64,000 nt of DNA from contig CM072806.1 in assembly GCA_037013495.1 (NCBI GenBank), positions 26,538,001 to 26,602,000 on the forward strand, given 5' to 3'. This DNA is from Hippophae tibetana. Its lineage: Eukaryota > Streptophyta > Magnoliopsida > Rosales > Elaeagnaceae. Under the pieces are notes generated by a model, which was given only the letters and a program-made list of their open reading frames with translations, did not search any database and was not told the DNA's origin. The position numbers were made by a program, and so were the translations under genes. Position 1 is the first letter of the stretch. The number at the start of each line of letters is the position of its first letter. This document shows, in pieces, positions 23,901 to 36,099 of the stretch.

Positions 23901-24559
23901 TAGTTTTAAAATTAAATCAAGATAACATTCACTATAATGTATACTCATATTTTTTAATAATTAAAGTTTACATAATTATATAATATTTATTTAATATAGT
24001 GTAACTTTACAAGTAAAAGTATGACAGTAACTTTTTTTTCTTTAAATGTGAGGTATTTTTTTATGGTACTACAATTATAATTAATATAAGTTATAATTAT
24101 TAGTTAAAATAATAGAATTAATATTTTCCAACATATAATTAATTGTATTATTTTTTTTATAGAATTTTAATTGAAATATCTTTTAATTAAATGTAATATC
24201 AATAAATAGATGTTTATATATATAATGTGTAATGTCTTTACAGAGATGAAAGTTTCGACGTTATTGGTGATATTACGAGGAGAAAAATTTCTTTTTAATA
24301 GATCTCAATATCAAAACGTGATATTTATATTTTTTCGTCAAATTATCGCAAAAATGTCGATAATGTCACTAAAATATTGATAAAATAATGTTGACGTTTA
24401 ATGTTGCTTAAATGTCTTTTTTGTTGTTGTTGCTAAAATGTCTAAAATATTATGGATATTATTTTTAAAATTTTATTAAAATGTCACTAAAATATCAAAT
24501 ATCTTTGAATAGTAATATTTTATAAATAAAAATATCATAAATAATATAAATAGAAATAC
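20981..24559. other. AT-rich noncoding stretch
   Basis: No coding domain is recognised. A patch at about 21300-21470 is less AT-rich and contains 'ttggcgctgtt', which could be a decayed Athila-type PBS (TGGCGCCGTT...), but no LTR end was identified beside it. Another patch at 22190-22360 has balanced composition without a frame. The motif 'aaaatgtc(a/g)' recurs at 24350-24490. Confidence 0.5.
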
Positions 24560-24819
24560 AAGACATCTTGGGATAAAGGAGTTAGATTAAAAGATTAATC
24601 ATTCTCAAGAATAAAGAAAGTATTTTTTTTAAATATAGTTTATTATCAAATAAGTAATAAATAAATGAATATTAATATTATAAATGCAAAATAAAGGTAT
24701 AAAATAATAAAAAAAACTATTATAGATAAACAATAAAAAATCCTTAAAAAGGACAAGAAAAATTGAATAATCTATTTAGAAGGAATATAAATATTAATAA
24801 AAGAACATTTTAGAGAAAG

Positions 24820-25053
24820 AATTGATACAATAATAAAACCAGCACTGTTAGAAAATATAATAATAAATAGGAACAATGTCTTTTTAGGAATGATCCATGA
24901 AAACTTAGGATATCAAAAATTAAAATTTAGAGATGCAATTGATACACTAATAAAACTAGCATTGTTAGATAATATAATAATAAATATAAATATGTTTTTA
25001 TTAGGAATGATATATCAAAACTTTGGATACGAAAAATTAAAATTTCTAATATA
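24820..25053 (+). repeat. In-frame 117-bp tandem duplication in the movement-protein region
   Basis: 24820-24936 and 24937-25053 are two diverged copies. Both start 'aattgatac' and include 'taataaaac.agca.tgtta' and 'ttaggaatgat'. At 117 bp, or 39 codons, the duplication keeps the frame. Confidence 0.75.
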
Positions 25054-25260
25054 CCCTAGGTTTGTCATTAATATTAATGATAAGAACTTAAACCAAGTGT
25101 TATGTTTAGCCTATGAATTTAAAATAGAAGATGTAATGAAAGAAAGAAATCATTCATTTTCAATATATTACATATTATGATATTTGTTAACAAACAATCA
25201 TAATAATTCAATATATAGACCAAATGAATTTATAGGAATAGACAAAAAAATTCAATAAAT
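24880..25260 (+). pseudogene. Movement-protein-like (30K superfamily) fragment
   Basis: A frame open from 24890 to 25180 encodes a beta-rich segment with 'YPRFVININDKNLNQVLCLA' at its centre, followed by a 'HSFSIYYIL' strand and, after a stop, an asparagine/histidine-rich tail. In the 30K family a Y-P-x-F...L-x-D-x-N-L core precedes a strand with an x-Y-x-I-x-Y pattern, and these proteins carry virus between plant cells through plasmodesmata. That core and order are what I recognise. The start is lost, the upstream part is duplicated in tandem, and a stop follows at 25180, so it is not functional. Confidence 0.55.
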
Positions 25261-25999
25261 TAGACAAATAATAAAATAAAAAATATTAATAGACTTTAAA
25301 ATACTAGAAGAATAAAATTTAGATATTAAATAAAAATATCTAATACTAGGGAAAAAAAAAGTAAAATAATAGGAAATAATAATGTATCAAAGTTTAAGTT
25401 TATAGATCGTGCAAGAGAACCCTTTAACAACAAAAGAGGTGATAGATTTAAAATAATAAGTTAAAATACTAAAAGTATTATTTTGTGATGTAATACTAGG
25501 AAGAAAATGATATTATTATTATCTCCATAATGTTTAAAAATAAACTGCATGATATAGAACTACATTTTAATGGAAGCCTAGTAGGCCTATCAAAATAATA
25601 AATAACAATAATGGAAACTTTAATTATTTTAATTGAAGAAATAGATATAGCACAAGAATCAATTATCAAGTTCTAATAAGACATAAATGAAACACAAAAG
25701 AAACTCTTAAATGAAATAATAGAATAAGGTTATATTAAGAAATTTCAACAAGACATACATAAGAAGTTTATATAATTAAGAAGATATGTAAATACTATAT
25801 CTAGAAACGATGAAATTATAAGTTATGTGTTTGATCCTTTTGTAGGATTAAAAGAAGAATCAACGAGGAGATTAGATGCAATAATACTTAGGAATGAGAA
25901 AATAAATAATGAAGAAAAACTAAAGATAAAGAATAAGGTATAATCCTAATTTAATGGAATATAGAATATAGACCCTTAGAATAGGAAAATATAAAAATT

Positions 26000-27046
26000 A
26001 GTTGGTTTGTTAACCCTAACAAATAAAGAACTAGGAAGACATTATGATGAAAACAGTTTTGCAAACAAAGAGGAAGATGATATGATAATAATTAGTGAAA
26101 TCAATTTTAAACCAAAAAATATGATTCCAAAAAGTCGTATGAACCAATTTCATTAACAATTCCTTAAGAAGAAGGAGCATCTAATCCAAACCTAGAAGAA
26201 AGAAATAAGCAAAGGTTAGAAGAACTTGATCTTCTTTATAGGAGAAAACAACAATAAAGAATGGATAAAAAAATTACATTAGAGAACTAGAGGTAGTATC
26301 CTACCAAAATTTAAATTTTATGAAAATTATAGATCTGATCTTTAGATTTAGATTGCATAAGAGATAGGAAAAAGGCTTTAACTTGTAAAGTCTTAATAGC
26401 TCACAAAATGATAGAAAATGTAAAACTTTGGTTTAAAAATTTAATAGAACAATATTTACAAAAATAGGAGAATGTTCCCACATGTAGGAAATACTTAGAT
26501 ATTATAATAATTGAAATATACGAGAAATTCATTGGAGAAGACAAAGGTATACATATCACTAAATCCAGTGAAAATGAAACTGAGGAAAAAAAATGACATT
26601 TAACAAATATAAAAATATGTGACGTGTTATATAGATTTATTTATTTGTGAATATGAAATATATTAATATAAGTTACCAACCTTCATGTAAGAAACTTAAA
26701 GGGAAATTGTTTTCTAAAAATCATCTTAAACATTATATAAAACTATAACATAATGATGAAATTAAAGAAATGGGAAAACTATATTAGACACATTAGGAGA
26801 AAGAATAATAAGTCTTAAAAATGATATAATTATTAAATGTTAAGAAAATTATAAATATAAATAAATAAGAGAAATGATAAAATCTGTTATGATATAAAAG
26901 ATTTTAGTATGCAAGAAAAATATAGATGTAACATAAAATCTTACAAATAAAAGTATAAAAAATATAAAAAATTCAAACAATATAAATTTAGAAAACAAGA
27001 TTTTCAAAAATATAAAAGAAGGTATAACAAATAATCCTATAAAAAA
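26000..27046 (+). pseudogene. Pararetrovirus coat-protein-like region, part 1
   Basis: Broken coding with many stops. Recognisable pieces are an acidic stretch near 26080, 'YEKFIGED' near 26520, 'KICDV' followed by a C-E-Y-E pattern near 26610-26655, and 'DTLGERI' near 26786. This sequence of motifs corresponds to the capsid region ahead of the zinc knuckle in plant pararetroviruses. A solo LTR interrupts it at 27047 and it resumes at 28239. Confidence 0.5.
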
Positions 27047-28238
27047 TGTAAGTCCCATTGTACTTGTGTTTGTGTGTTGGCTTCCCGTATACAAAACACG
27101 TTGTCTGTTTTCTTTTTACATAGTGTATTTGTTTGTGTAAGGTTTGTTACTACGTATCAATAATTTATACATGTATATAGTTAGGTACACTTTGTAGCAA
27201 GAAAATTTACACACATCTTAGGGCTGGTTTTCATAATGTACATGCTAGGTGGAGTATTGGTTTTCGACGAGTGAGCATATGAGTAAGCTGACATTTTACT
27301 TATGATTTTTAGCGTGTTTCAGGTACAAGTATTTTTAGATAGTACTCATCATTTTTGGAAATGAAAAATACATCTTTTTAGTACCTTGTCACCAAGTTTA
27401 CCACTACTCTCTCCACCACCCTTGGTGAGGTGGCTGACGAGGTGTGCATTCCAAGCACTATAAATACTCCAATAATTTCTTTTCTTTTCACCCATGTTTT
27501 CAGTGCTGAAATTGTATCAAATTTTAGGCTAAGATTTATATCTATTTTTGAAATCATTTTGGATAGCTTATATTTGAGTGTGAGTCATTTATTGGGTTTA
27601 GTAATAAAATCATCATATGTGTGAGTATATGGTATAATAGTGTTTCTCTCATATATGTTTTGAAATTAGTGTTGGATTGTATGTCCCTTGAGAGTGTGAG
27701 TTGTTCACTTCCAATTATATGATATGTGGTTTCTAATCACACCGATAACCAGGTTTGTGTGTCGAACTAAGTCATTGTAGAAGCAGCAAATGAATATCAA
27801 CAGTAGGCAGTTTGTATGGAAGTCTTGATTGATAGAGGTAATAATGATTTTACTATCTATTAGTATTGTAACTTGTTTATTATTTAGTAAATTATTTGTT
27901 GTTGAGTGGTTGCCTTAAGTAACCCAAGGATATTATCATATAGATACGGTCTCTATATGGATTTATCTCGTTATATCGAGTATTATGCATTATCACATGT
28001 GAAGATAGTATAATTTGAGTTTAAATTGTGTATGTTAAAACATATGATTATTTACTCTGATTAGAAATTTTTTGAACTCTCTTTGCAGTTGCTATCTGTT
28101 GTTTTGATATTATACTGGTATTGCTTTTGTTAAGTGTACTACTTCCCTTCTGTTATTTTGTTCACTACTTATGGAGACAATTCTGTTAGAAATATGTATC
28201 TTCTTACCTATTTGTGTATTAGGCTATGGACTTTTTCA
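27047..28238 (+). mobile_element. Solo copia LTR inserted in the viral copy
   Basis: TGTAAGTCCC at 27047 to 'ctttttca' at 28238, 1192 bp. It is the same family as 9171-10431 and 15753-16791, in opposite orientation. Flanks are A5 on both sides (27042-27046 and 28239-28243), consistent with a 5-bp duplication, though homopolymer flanks are weak proof. No PBS or PPT lies next to it, hence solo. Confidence 0.75.
27459..27466 (+). promoter_or_regulatory. TATA box of the solo LTR
   Basis: TATAAATA in 'gcactataaatactcc', the same context as in the sister LTRs. Confidence 0.6.
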
Positions 28239-28516
28239 AAAAAAAAAAACATTTAGGAGAAAAAAATATAAGCCATTAATAAACTAAATATTTTGGACAT
28301 AAGGGAAAAAGAAATGCAAATGTTGGATTTACAATGATGAAAGACATTACGCTAATGAATGCCCTAACAAGCTTTAACATAAAAAAATTTAAAAAGGAAT
28401 TGTCACAAAAAAACAAAAATCTTATAAAAAGTTTTACGATGAAATTAGAACTAATAGATGAATCCGATATAGATGATACTTATAATATTTATCTATTTGG
28501 AGAAACTAAGGAATAA
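28239..28516 (+). pseudogene. Coat-protein zinc knuckle and C-terminus, part 2
   Basis: At 28315-28362 the frame encodes 'CKCWIYNDERHYANEC', a CCHC knuckle of the kind found at the end of plant pararetrovirus capsid proteins. One Cys of the usual pattern is replaced by Tyr and a Gly by Arg. A lysine-rich then acidic tail follows, closing with a stop at 28514. The knuckle would bind the viral nucleic acid. The substitutions and the broken upstream frame say it is inactive. Confidence 0.6.
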
Positions 28517-28544
28517 ATAACTAACTCAATGATCGGTGCAAAAC

Positions 28545-29250
28545 TAGAAATGTAAAGTATCGTATTTTTATAATAAAATGATAAGAAAAGTATTGTTCTC
28601 AGGGATTGATAATTTATTTTTAACAAATATCAAAATTATGATAATCTCAATTTTATCTAGAAAAGTCATTAAAATTGTTGTATTTGAAATTTGAAATAAA
28701 ATGAATTTAAAGAAAATAAAGATATTGTTCAAAAATCAAATTAATGGAATAAAAACATATGAGAAATCGATTTCACCTAATCTCTCGTTATGTTTTACTC
28801 ATTTAGTTAACTGAATTTAATTTTTCCTATTTGTTAGCAATCTCTAAAAAACATCCAAAAATCTCTTTCCACAATCAATTGGAAACATTTTTTGTCAATT
28901 AATTTTCAAAACACATAATTGAGAAAAATCCTGTTTGCCATTGGTTGTGAATTTTTCTTGTAAAAGACATAGTTGCCATAGATAAAGGATTTTAGTTGAG
29001 GAATTAAAATTTAATTAACTTGAAGGATCAAGAACAACCACTTACTCTGTCCAGAATTGTTATGAGGAAGGCTTGGAAGATCGAAGGTATTAATCTCTAC
29101 TTCAAAGGTTAATTTTATCAAGTATGTTCAATTATCGTTAATTATAATTAAGTTAATTACATCATAAAATTCTTGTTTGGTTTAAATAATTTTGTTAATT
29201 ATTTCCACTGCACTCGTAAAGATTCGATATTTATTGTAACTTTTGTTTTA
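28545..29250 (-). mobile_element. Fragment of an Athila-like LTR (U5 side)
   Basis: 'ataataaaatgataagaaaa' followed by 'gttctcagggatt' corresponds to the U5 motif at 57030-57080 (ATAATGATAAG...GTTCCCACAGAGATT). The rest is diverged AT-rich sequence and the outer boundary is a guess. Confidence 0.4.
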
Positions 29251-30849
29251 AAATCAATATGAGGAGAGTAAACAATACTTTTATAGTTTATTACTCTTTA
29301 TAAATATTTGGCTTTATATACCATACAGAAAAAATATACTTAAAAAAAACACTTACAATTTCACAAATTAAGTTATTGATATTTGAACACGAACTCTAAC
29401 TCCAATACTATATTATAAGTTATAAAATCAACTTAAGTAGCCAATTTTTTATATAAAGAAAGCTAAACATGTGCAGACAAGTAAAATATTTTTATTTATA
29501 AATCTGTATCCAATTTCGATTAAAAGAAAGGATAGATTATTAAGTTAATCTTAATACCTTTAACTTTTACTAATCAATATAACACCCTTATTTAAAATAT
29601 AATAAGAAATGTTAAAATAATCTTATAAATTCATATTTATCTAAAAAAAATCAATAAGTTTAAACAAATTGTCTTATAGTACAAAAGTAGAACTCTTTAT
29701 AGATACTGTGAGAGAGTTGCTTCAAATTCTACTAATGAATATGTGTATGCGAATGTCTGAGTGGCTAATTGTTATTTATAAAAAAAATTATTAATATACT
29801 CCGTTTTATTATCCTCTCTCTATTAATCTTCTTTCTCCCTAAATCATAATTCTTTCTTCATTATTTCGTAACCTTAATTTTCTCTCTTTCTACTCTTCCT
29901 ATTATTATTTCAAAAACTAATAAAATTTACATCATTTAAGTTTATAATCATTAAAATAACACTTGGTATATTCAATTGAAATATTTTTACTAATAAAAAA
30001 TATGTCTAATATATTATTTTATATTAAATGTTATTCAATTTAAATTTTATTTATTTAATTCCGTTTAATGTTGAAGATAATTTAATTATATATTTTTTTT
30101 ATTGAAATATTATTTTTAATATTATAATTTTTAATTGCATTACTTTTTCTAATTTTCCTTGTTATTTTTCTTCGTAGACAATTAATTCAAAATAAATTGT
30201 TAAAATTTAAAACTAATCAAATAAATTACTTTTTTATATAAACTAGAGATATAATTTATATTTTTTGCATTATTAATTATAATGGATAATTATTATTTAC
30301 AAATAATAATTTTTTAAAATTTATTAAATTAAATAAATTTACTTGATAAAATAATTTATTTAATTAATTAAATAAAATATTTTATAATTATAAAATTATA
30401 TTGAATCATGAAACCGTGCAAAAAAACGCTTGAACACGTTTCGAGAAAATAGCTTAAATGAAAATATTTAAACTATTTTATATCATTTTATATTTTTAAT
30501 ATAATATAATATTATTTTATTTAAATATTATATTATTTTATTTTATCTTATTTAAATTCTATCATTAACCAATTTAATTTTAAATATATATTATATTATT
30601 TTTTATTAAACTTATATTATAAATTATTATTTATGATATTTTTATATTCTTATTTATTTCGTTATCTAATAGGAATAAATGAAATAGTTTATTTAGTATT
30701 ATTTTATTATCATATAATTACATCTCATCGAAGATTAAATAAAAATTTAAAAAAAATTATTAAATTTTTTTATAACTATTTTTAATATATATCATTACAA
30801 ATATCAAACTGAAGATACTAAGAAAACAGCGTGTAATATTTAAAGGACA

Positions 30850-30876
30850 AATATTATTATTATTATTATTATTATT
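30850..30876. repeat. (ATT)n microsatellite
   Basis: About nine ATT units. Confidence 0.9.
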
Positions 30877-31275
30877 CAATATTTTAACTAATCAACAAAT
30901 AAAATGAAAGTTAATTAATTACATTCCTAAGAGATAATATTTGGCTTGTGATTCATAACATAGACTACGTGGAGTAATGATGTCCAAGTCCTCGTTATCA
31001 TTTTTATCATTATTATTAAATAATTCTCATTCTAATCAATCTATCCAGAAGAATATTTTTCACACAGTTGTATGATTTAATAATCCATCAAGCAGTCAAT
31101 TACTCACCAGCTGCTTAGCATTAATAAATTAATTGAAAAAGCAATATTAAAACAACTGTCACCTCCTTTATTAGGTAAAATATTATTCCCCTACTTTTCT
31201 GCCTAATTATCATCAAAGGAAGAGGAAGAGGTTAAAGTGTCTCAGGTCAATTGTGAAATTATTCATCACTATTTA

Positions 31276-31372
31276 AAAATATTACTATATAGTACCAATA
31301 AAATTAAAAAATATTACTATATAGTACCAATAAAATTAAAAAAATATTACTATATAGTACCAATATTTTTTA
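31276..31372. repeat. 32-33-bp tandem repeat, about three units
   Basis: 'attactatatagtaccaat' recurs at 31281, 31313 and 31346, joined by 'aaaattaaaaa' spacers. Confidence 0.9.
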
Positions 31373-32097
31373 AAATATAAAATTCAATATGTTTTCTAGT
31401 TTTTTTATAAATAATATAAGAATTTGATAAGTTAAGATTATGAACTCCATCGATATACTTTTAACAATAATAAATCATCCCTCCAAATCAAGTAAAATGG
31501 GTTGAAAAGTTCTTACCAAGATGATCCGATGTTAAGGATAATAAATATGGAATAGAGATGATGGTGAAAGCTAAAAGGAAGAAAAAATTTCTAGTAGTTT
31601 TTTTATTATGCCTAGCTACTTAAAAATATATTTTAGTTTTATTATTTATAAAAAATTGAAATTTTTATTAAACCAATTTTTAAATAATAATGTAGTATTT
31701 ATTTTTTAATAATTATAAGATTAAATATATTTATTTTTTATAATAACATAACTAATATTATTTAATCTAAAAGTTATAAAATTAAAATTGATTTTTTTTT
31801 AAATAAGATTACTTGTGTCGATCTCTATTAAAAATATATAATATATTTGTTTTTCTCGTTGATACCTATGTCTATCCTCCATCTTTTCTCATGTTAGTTT
31901 GGACTATAACGATGAATAATTTCTTCACTTTTATAATGTGAAAGATTGACGATTATGATAAATTAATCTGTTTAATAAAGACAAGAGACACAGTGATGAG
32001 CACTAAGTATTGACTTAAGATTTTTATAGCATTGGATTGTGGCTCTAATTTGAGCTTTTAAGAATATGATTTGATTCAAGGAAAAGAAGAAAAGATG

Positions 32098-32098
32098 A

Positions 32099-32140
<42 letters not shown>

Positions 32141-32141
32141 G
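32098..32141. repeat. (ATT)n microsatellite
   Basis: About fourteen uninterrupted units. Confidence 0.95.
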
Positions 32142-32578
32142 TTTTAGTTGGATAAGGAAAGGCACTAATTGGTGTTTATTTTTCATTACTGTCTTTGCGT
32201 CAAGGAACAGATCCAAATCTAGACATTGCAAATTGGCATTCAAGATCTTTAAGCTTTTTTTATATTAATTTTTTAGTCCTTAATTAGGATCTCCCTGATT
32301 TGATTTTTTATAAAAAGCAAACTTTTGGTCTCCATATATATATATTATATAGTTCACATGTATTGCTATTTGCATCTAATTAATGGAAATATCTACACTT
32401 TAAAGACTTACATCAAATAATTAATTACTGTGAATAGTTATTCAGTTTTACATGCACTTTAAAAGAAAAAGATAATAATAATTATATTAAAGACTAAAAA
32501 TTTAGTACGTATAGACTATTCTGAAATTTTAAAACGACGTCTACCCAAAAGTAAAAAAATAAAGAGTACTTTGATGGA

Positions 32579-32604
32579 AATAAATAAATAAATAAATAAA
32601 TAAA
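32579..32604. repeat. (AAAT)n microsatellite
   Basis: Six tetranucleotide units of the type AAAT. Confidence 0.9.
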
Positions 32605-33409
32605 GAGTAGTAATTATTTATATATCGACTTTTCATACAAACACTCAATTTTTTATATGCCCATTTTATACCATACTATAAAGCTTCACAACTAATGATA
32701 GTACAGTTAAGTTAAGTTATGTTTAATATTAAATATAAATATATTTAATAATTTATATATTTTTCTTACATATAAAAATAATTTTATTATAAAATTTCAT
32801 TTAAATCAATATTTAATATTTCATTTTTCATTTTTCTTACAACATAAAAATAAATAAAAAATCAAAAAACATAATTTTAAAATTAAAATTTCAGATTGAT
32901 TAAGTAAAATGTCAAATATGGCCTAGGCCAATACCTATTGTTAGTACTAAACTTCTAGGTAATATTGGATATTCAATCAATATCTTAAGTTTTTTAGAGA
33001 ATAGATTATTTAACTACTTTTAAAATAATATTAAAGCTCGAGGTCTTGTATTTAAGGTCTATTGACCTCAATTTTTGAATTATAAGTGTTTAGTAGTGTA
33101 TAAAGCAAACACTTGTAGAAAAATGATAGTTATATAAAAGAAGTATTGATCATTCTCTCAATAGCTTATATTTTTGAAATAGTTGGTTTCTTAATTACTT
33201 CTAAAAATTTTATTCATTTAAAATATGATCTCACATAAAAAACAAACATATAATTGTATAAAAATTTATTGTCATAATTTTTAATAATGGATCATAAATA
33301 TCTTATTATTAATTAATATAAATATTAACAAAAATAAATTGACACATATATATATTTATGTATGTATTGAGTCAATTTCAATGACAAATAAAACTATGTT
33401 AAAAAGAAG

Positions 33410-33800
33410 TTTTAAGGACGGTCATTAACCATCATTATAAGGTTATTATGATACTCTAAAAAAATAGAGCAATCTCATCTATTTAAACATCATGATAAAA
33501 AGTATTTTTCATAAAGTTCGCGATCGTCATGAAAAAAGACGTCCATTGAAAATGATAGAAAATCAGGTGATCGTTATGAAAAATATATTCTATGATTATA
33601 TTTTTTTTGATGACCATCATTGTAAATTAACGTCGATTATCATGAAAAATATATTTTTTAACGATCGTTTTTTAATGATCATCATTAAAAATATATTCTA
33701 TAATAGTCGTTTTTATAATAACTTTAATTGTAAATTGATAATGACAATCATATAAAATATATTCTATAATGGTCTTTTTTTAATGACCATCATTGTAAAT
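33410..33800. repeat. Left subterminal repeats of the CACTA element
   Basis: Recurrent 'cgatcgt(c/t)atgaaaa', 'atgaccatcattgtaaatt' (33610, 33780) and 'aaatatattctataat(a/g)gtc' (33688, 33754). In CACTA elements such arrays bind the element's DNA-binding protein. Confidence 0.6.
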
Positions 33801-34774
33801 TGGCAAAAAACAATTTAATTTTAAAAATATGATATTTTTATATTTGGTTGATAATATTTTTCATTGATTATATATATCAATAGAAAATATTAGGTTGATA
33901 ATACAAATGATAAAATATCAATCACTAATATTAATTAACCTATAATCTTAATAAAATTTATAGTAAATAACATAAAAAAGTAGTAAAAATGTATATAATT
34001 TCAAAGTATCTTTGTAATTTTTAACTTGTAAATTTTCAAAACATTAATAGATTTACTATATTTATCCAATATTTTATATGCTGAAGTTAATAATTAAACT
34101 ACTATCTACAAGTATGCATCATCACATTTGTGCTCCATTCCTACCTCAATTGAAATAGCTCTTCTTTTGCATATTTCAACTTGTTCTTCCACTACAAACA
34201 TTATATATAAAGTAAAGTATCGAAAAATATTTAGAATATACTAAAATATAGATATACATTTACATGAAATATCAATAAGGAGAGAATTAAAGATTAATGC
34301 CAATTTTGTTATACTTAAACAAGGATAGTTGTTAATGTCCCACATGAATATCATGATATAATAACCACATTCAAAACCACCTGTTTGTTTTGGGCACTAT
34401 TCATAATGAAATTTTAAAATAGTACAAGTAACTAAATAAATAAATGAATGTTATAATTGGACAATAACGAGTAACTAATATTCTTGTTGTAAAATTTAAA
34501 ATTAAATGTTCATGTATACATTAGACTTATCCTGAACCTTTTAATTAACATAAATTTTTTCAAGTTCAATTAACGATCATATATACCTTGATTTTGTGGG
34601 TTCTATACATAAAAGACTTGTTTAGCTTGTAATATAAAATAAAAGACTCTGTATTATGACCAAGTCTTCCCTGATCAACTCAAGTAAACTCATATCCATC
34701 TCTCTCTACATTTGCCTTTTTTTCATTCAATCACACTAAAACATTGGTATCATATACTTAACATAATCAAGCTC

Positions 34775-36060
34775 TCATATTTCTTGTATTACCCCATAGA
34801 ATCTCATGTCTTCATATATGGAGTTTTTATCTTTGGTACTAGAATATCGCATAGTTTTAGCAACTACACTAACACTACTATTTTGAGTGATATGATTATC
34901 ATCCCATGATTTAGTTTGGAAGAAACAATCATTAATGACAAAAGAGGGATATTTTATGACATCAAATTTAGGACCTTGTGTTGTCCAAACCAATTAATCT
35001 TGCACTTGAAGACCTTGACATCAATATTAATGAATTGTAAAGATTTTAATTACTTGAGACCTTCAACCAATACAAGAATGTAAAATTGTGTTAATCTTGT
35101 AACCATTTCTCATTTTGTTTATTGTTATTGGTTTCCATAATATGTTGCATATGTTTTCTTTACAGCATAATGTATAAAATAAAAAAATTAAATTGAGTTA
35201 ATGTAAAGAAAAGAAAAAGGATATTAAATACTTAAGTTTATCAATTTTGAAATACTTACTCTATGTATGGTTGAACTTGTTCTGTAGTTTCTAGCACATA
35301 TTGGAATGCTTGTTCCCATAACTCATAACTTATTGTCTCAACTATTTTTCCACTTATGAAATTGTCCTTTACATGATTTTTAGATTTGGGAATTTCAATA
35401 GATCAATGCCATTAAAAATTTCAAAAAAACTCTACTGTCCTTTTGGTTATAACATTCTGCTATAGACCCTTCTGGATTCTTTTGATTCCTAACATAACTT
35501 TTAAGAATTTTCGTAAACCTTTCAAAAGGATATACCCATCTCAAGTACATTGATCCATATAATTTTACTTCTCTAACAAGATGTAATGTTAAATGAATCA
35601 TAATATGAAAAACAATGATGGCAAGCAGATCTTTTCAAACTTCATGCATAAGTAGCAAACTTGCTTTTGGATAATTTCCAAAATATTTTTATCAATTGAC
35701 TTTTTACAAATTGAATTAAAGAAGAAGCAAAAGTCAATTATTGCATTGCTCTCTTTCTTTGACAAAATTAATAAGAATTATTGCACTAGGGTATGACAAT
35801 CATGTGACTTCATGTTATTTAGTTTAATAGATACCAAATTTCTTATGTTTGATGAGTACCTAATTGGAACTTTAATATTCATCAATGAGATAAAAAAGGT
35901 GTAACAAGCATGTGGTATGAACAATCACTTATTTTTTTAATCTTCTCTTTGAGTAATTCTTCACGAATACCAAACTCAACCAAATTTTTTCTCAAATCAT
36001 CCTTACTTTTACCATGAATAGATAGTAATGTACCAATGATATTATCACAAACAATTTTAG
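34775..36060 (-). pseudogene. CACTA transposase (TNP2-like), DUF4218 and DUF4216 remnants
   Basis: From high to low coordinate: a degenerate upstream part near 35990-36060 ('IHGKSKDDLRKNLVEFGIRE'), a frame at 35395-35601 starting 'MIHLTLHLVREVKLYGSMYL' with 'ERFTKILKSYVRNQKNPEGS', which is the DUF4218 signature, and a frame at 34775-34993 with 'ITQNSSVSVVAKTMRYSS' and 'DMRFYGVIQEI', the DUF4216 signature. That is the order found in intact CACTA transposases, which cut and rejoin the CACTA ends. Stops lie between and within the pieces and I see no intact transposase_21 catalytic part. Subterminal repeats on both sides fit one element. Confidence 0.75.
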
Positions 36061-36099
36061 CAAATGCATGATAAGAGAATGATTTTTTTATTGTCTTTT

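Larger units (their letters stand above)
24560..28520 (+). mobile_element. Endogenous pararetrovirus-like insert (Caulimoviridae), decayed
   Basis: Plus-strand coding pieces follow the order known for this family: a 30K-type movement protein region (about 24820-25260), an intervening acidic and lysine-rich region with stops, then coat protein-like coding (about 26000-27046 and 28239-28516) ending in a CCHC knuckle. Protease and RT are absent. It is strongly AT-biased and full of stops, so it is an old inactive copy. A solo copia LTR splits it at 27047-28238. The assignment rests on motif order and short motifs. Confidence 0.6.
29251..33391. other. AT-rich noncoding stretch with simple repeats
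   Basis: No gene recognised. Contains the simple repeats listed at 30850, 31276, 32098 and 32579. Around 31850-32270 the composition is a little less AT-rich, with a short frame that runs through an (ATT)n run; I see no domain in it. Confidence 0.55.

Noticed and set aside
32071-32268. Frame with a poly-Tyr run
   Set aside because: The Tyr run is the (ATT)n microsatellite. The remaining residues show no domain.
34191-34200. CACTACAAAC, looks like a canonical CACTA terminus
   Set aside because: It lies inside the element defined by CACTATG ends and subterminal arrays at 33392 and 37806. No subterminal repeats flank it and no partner end was found.
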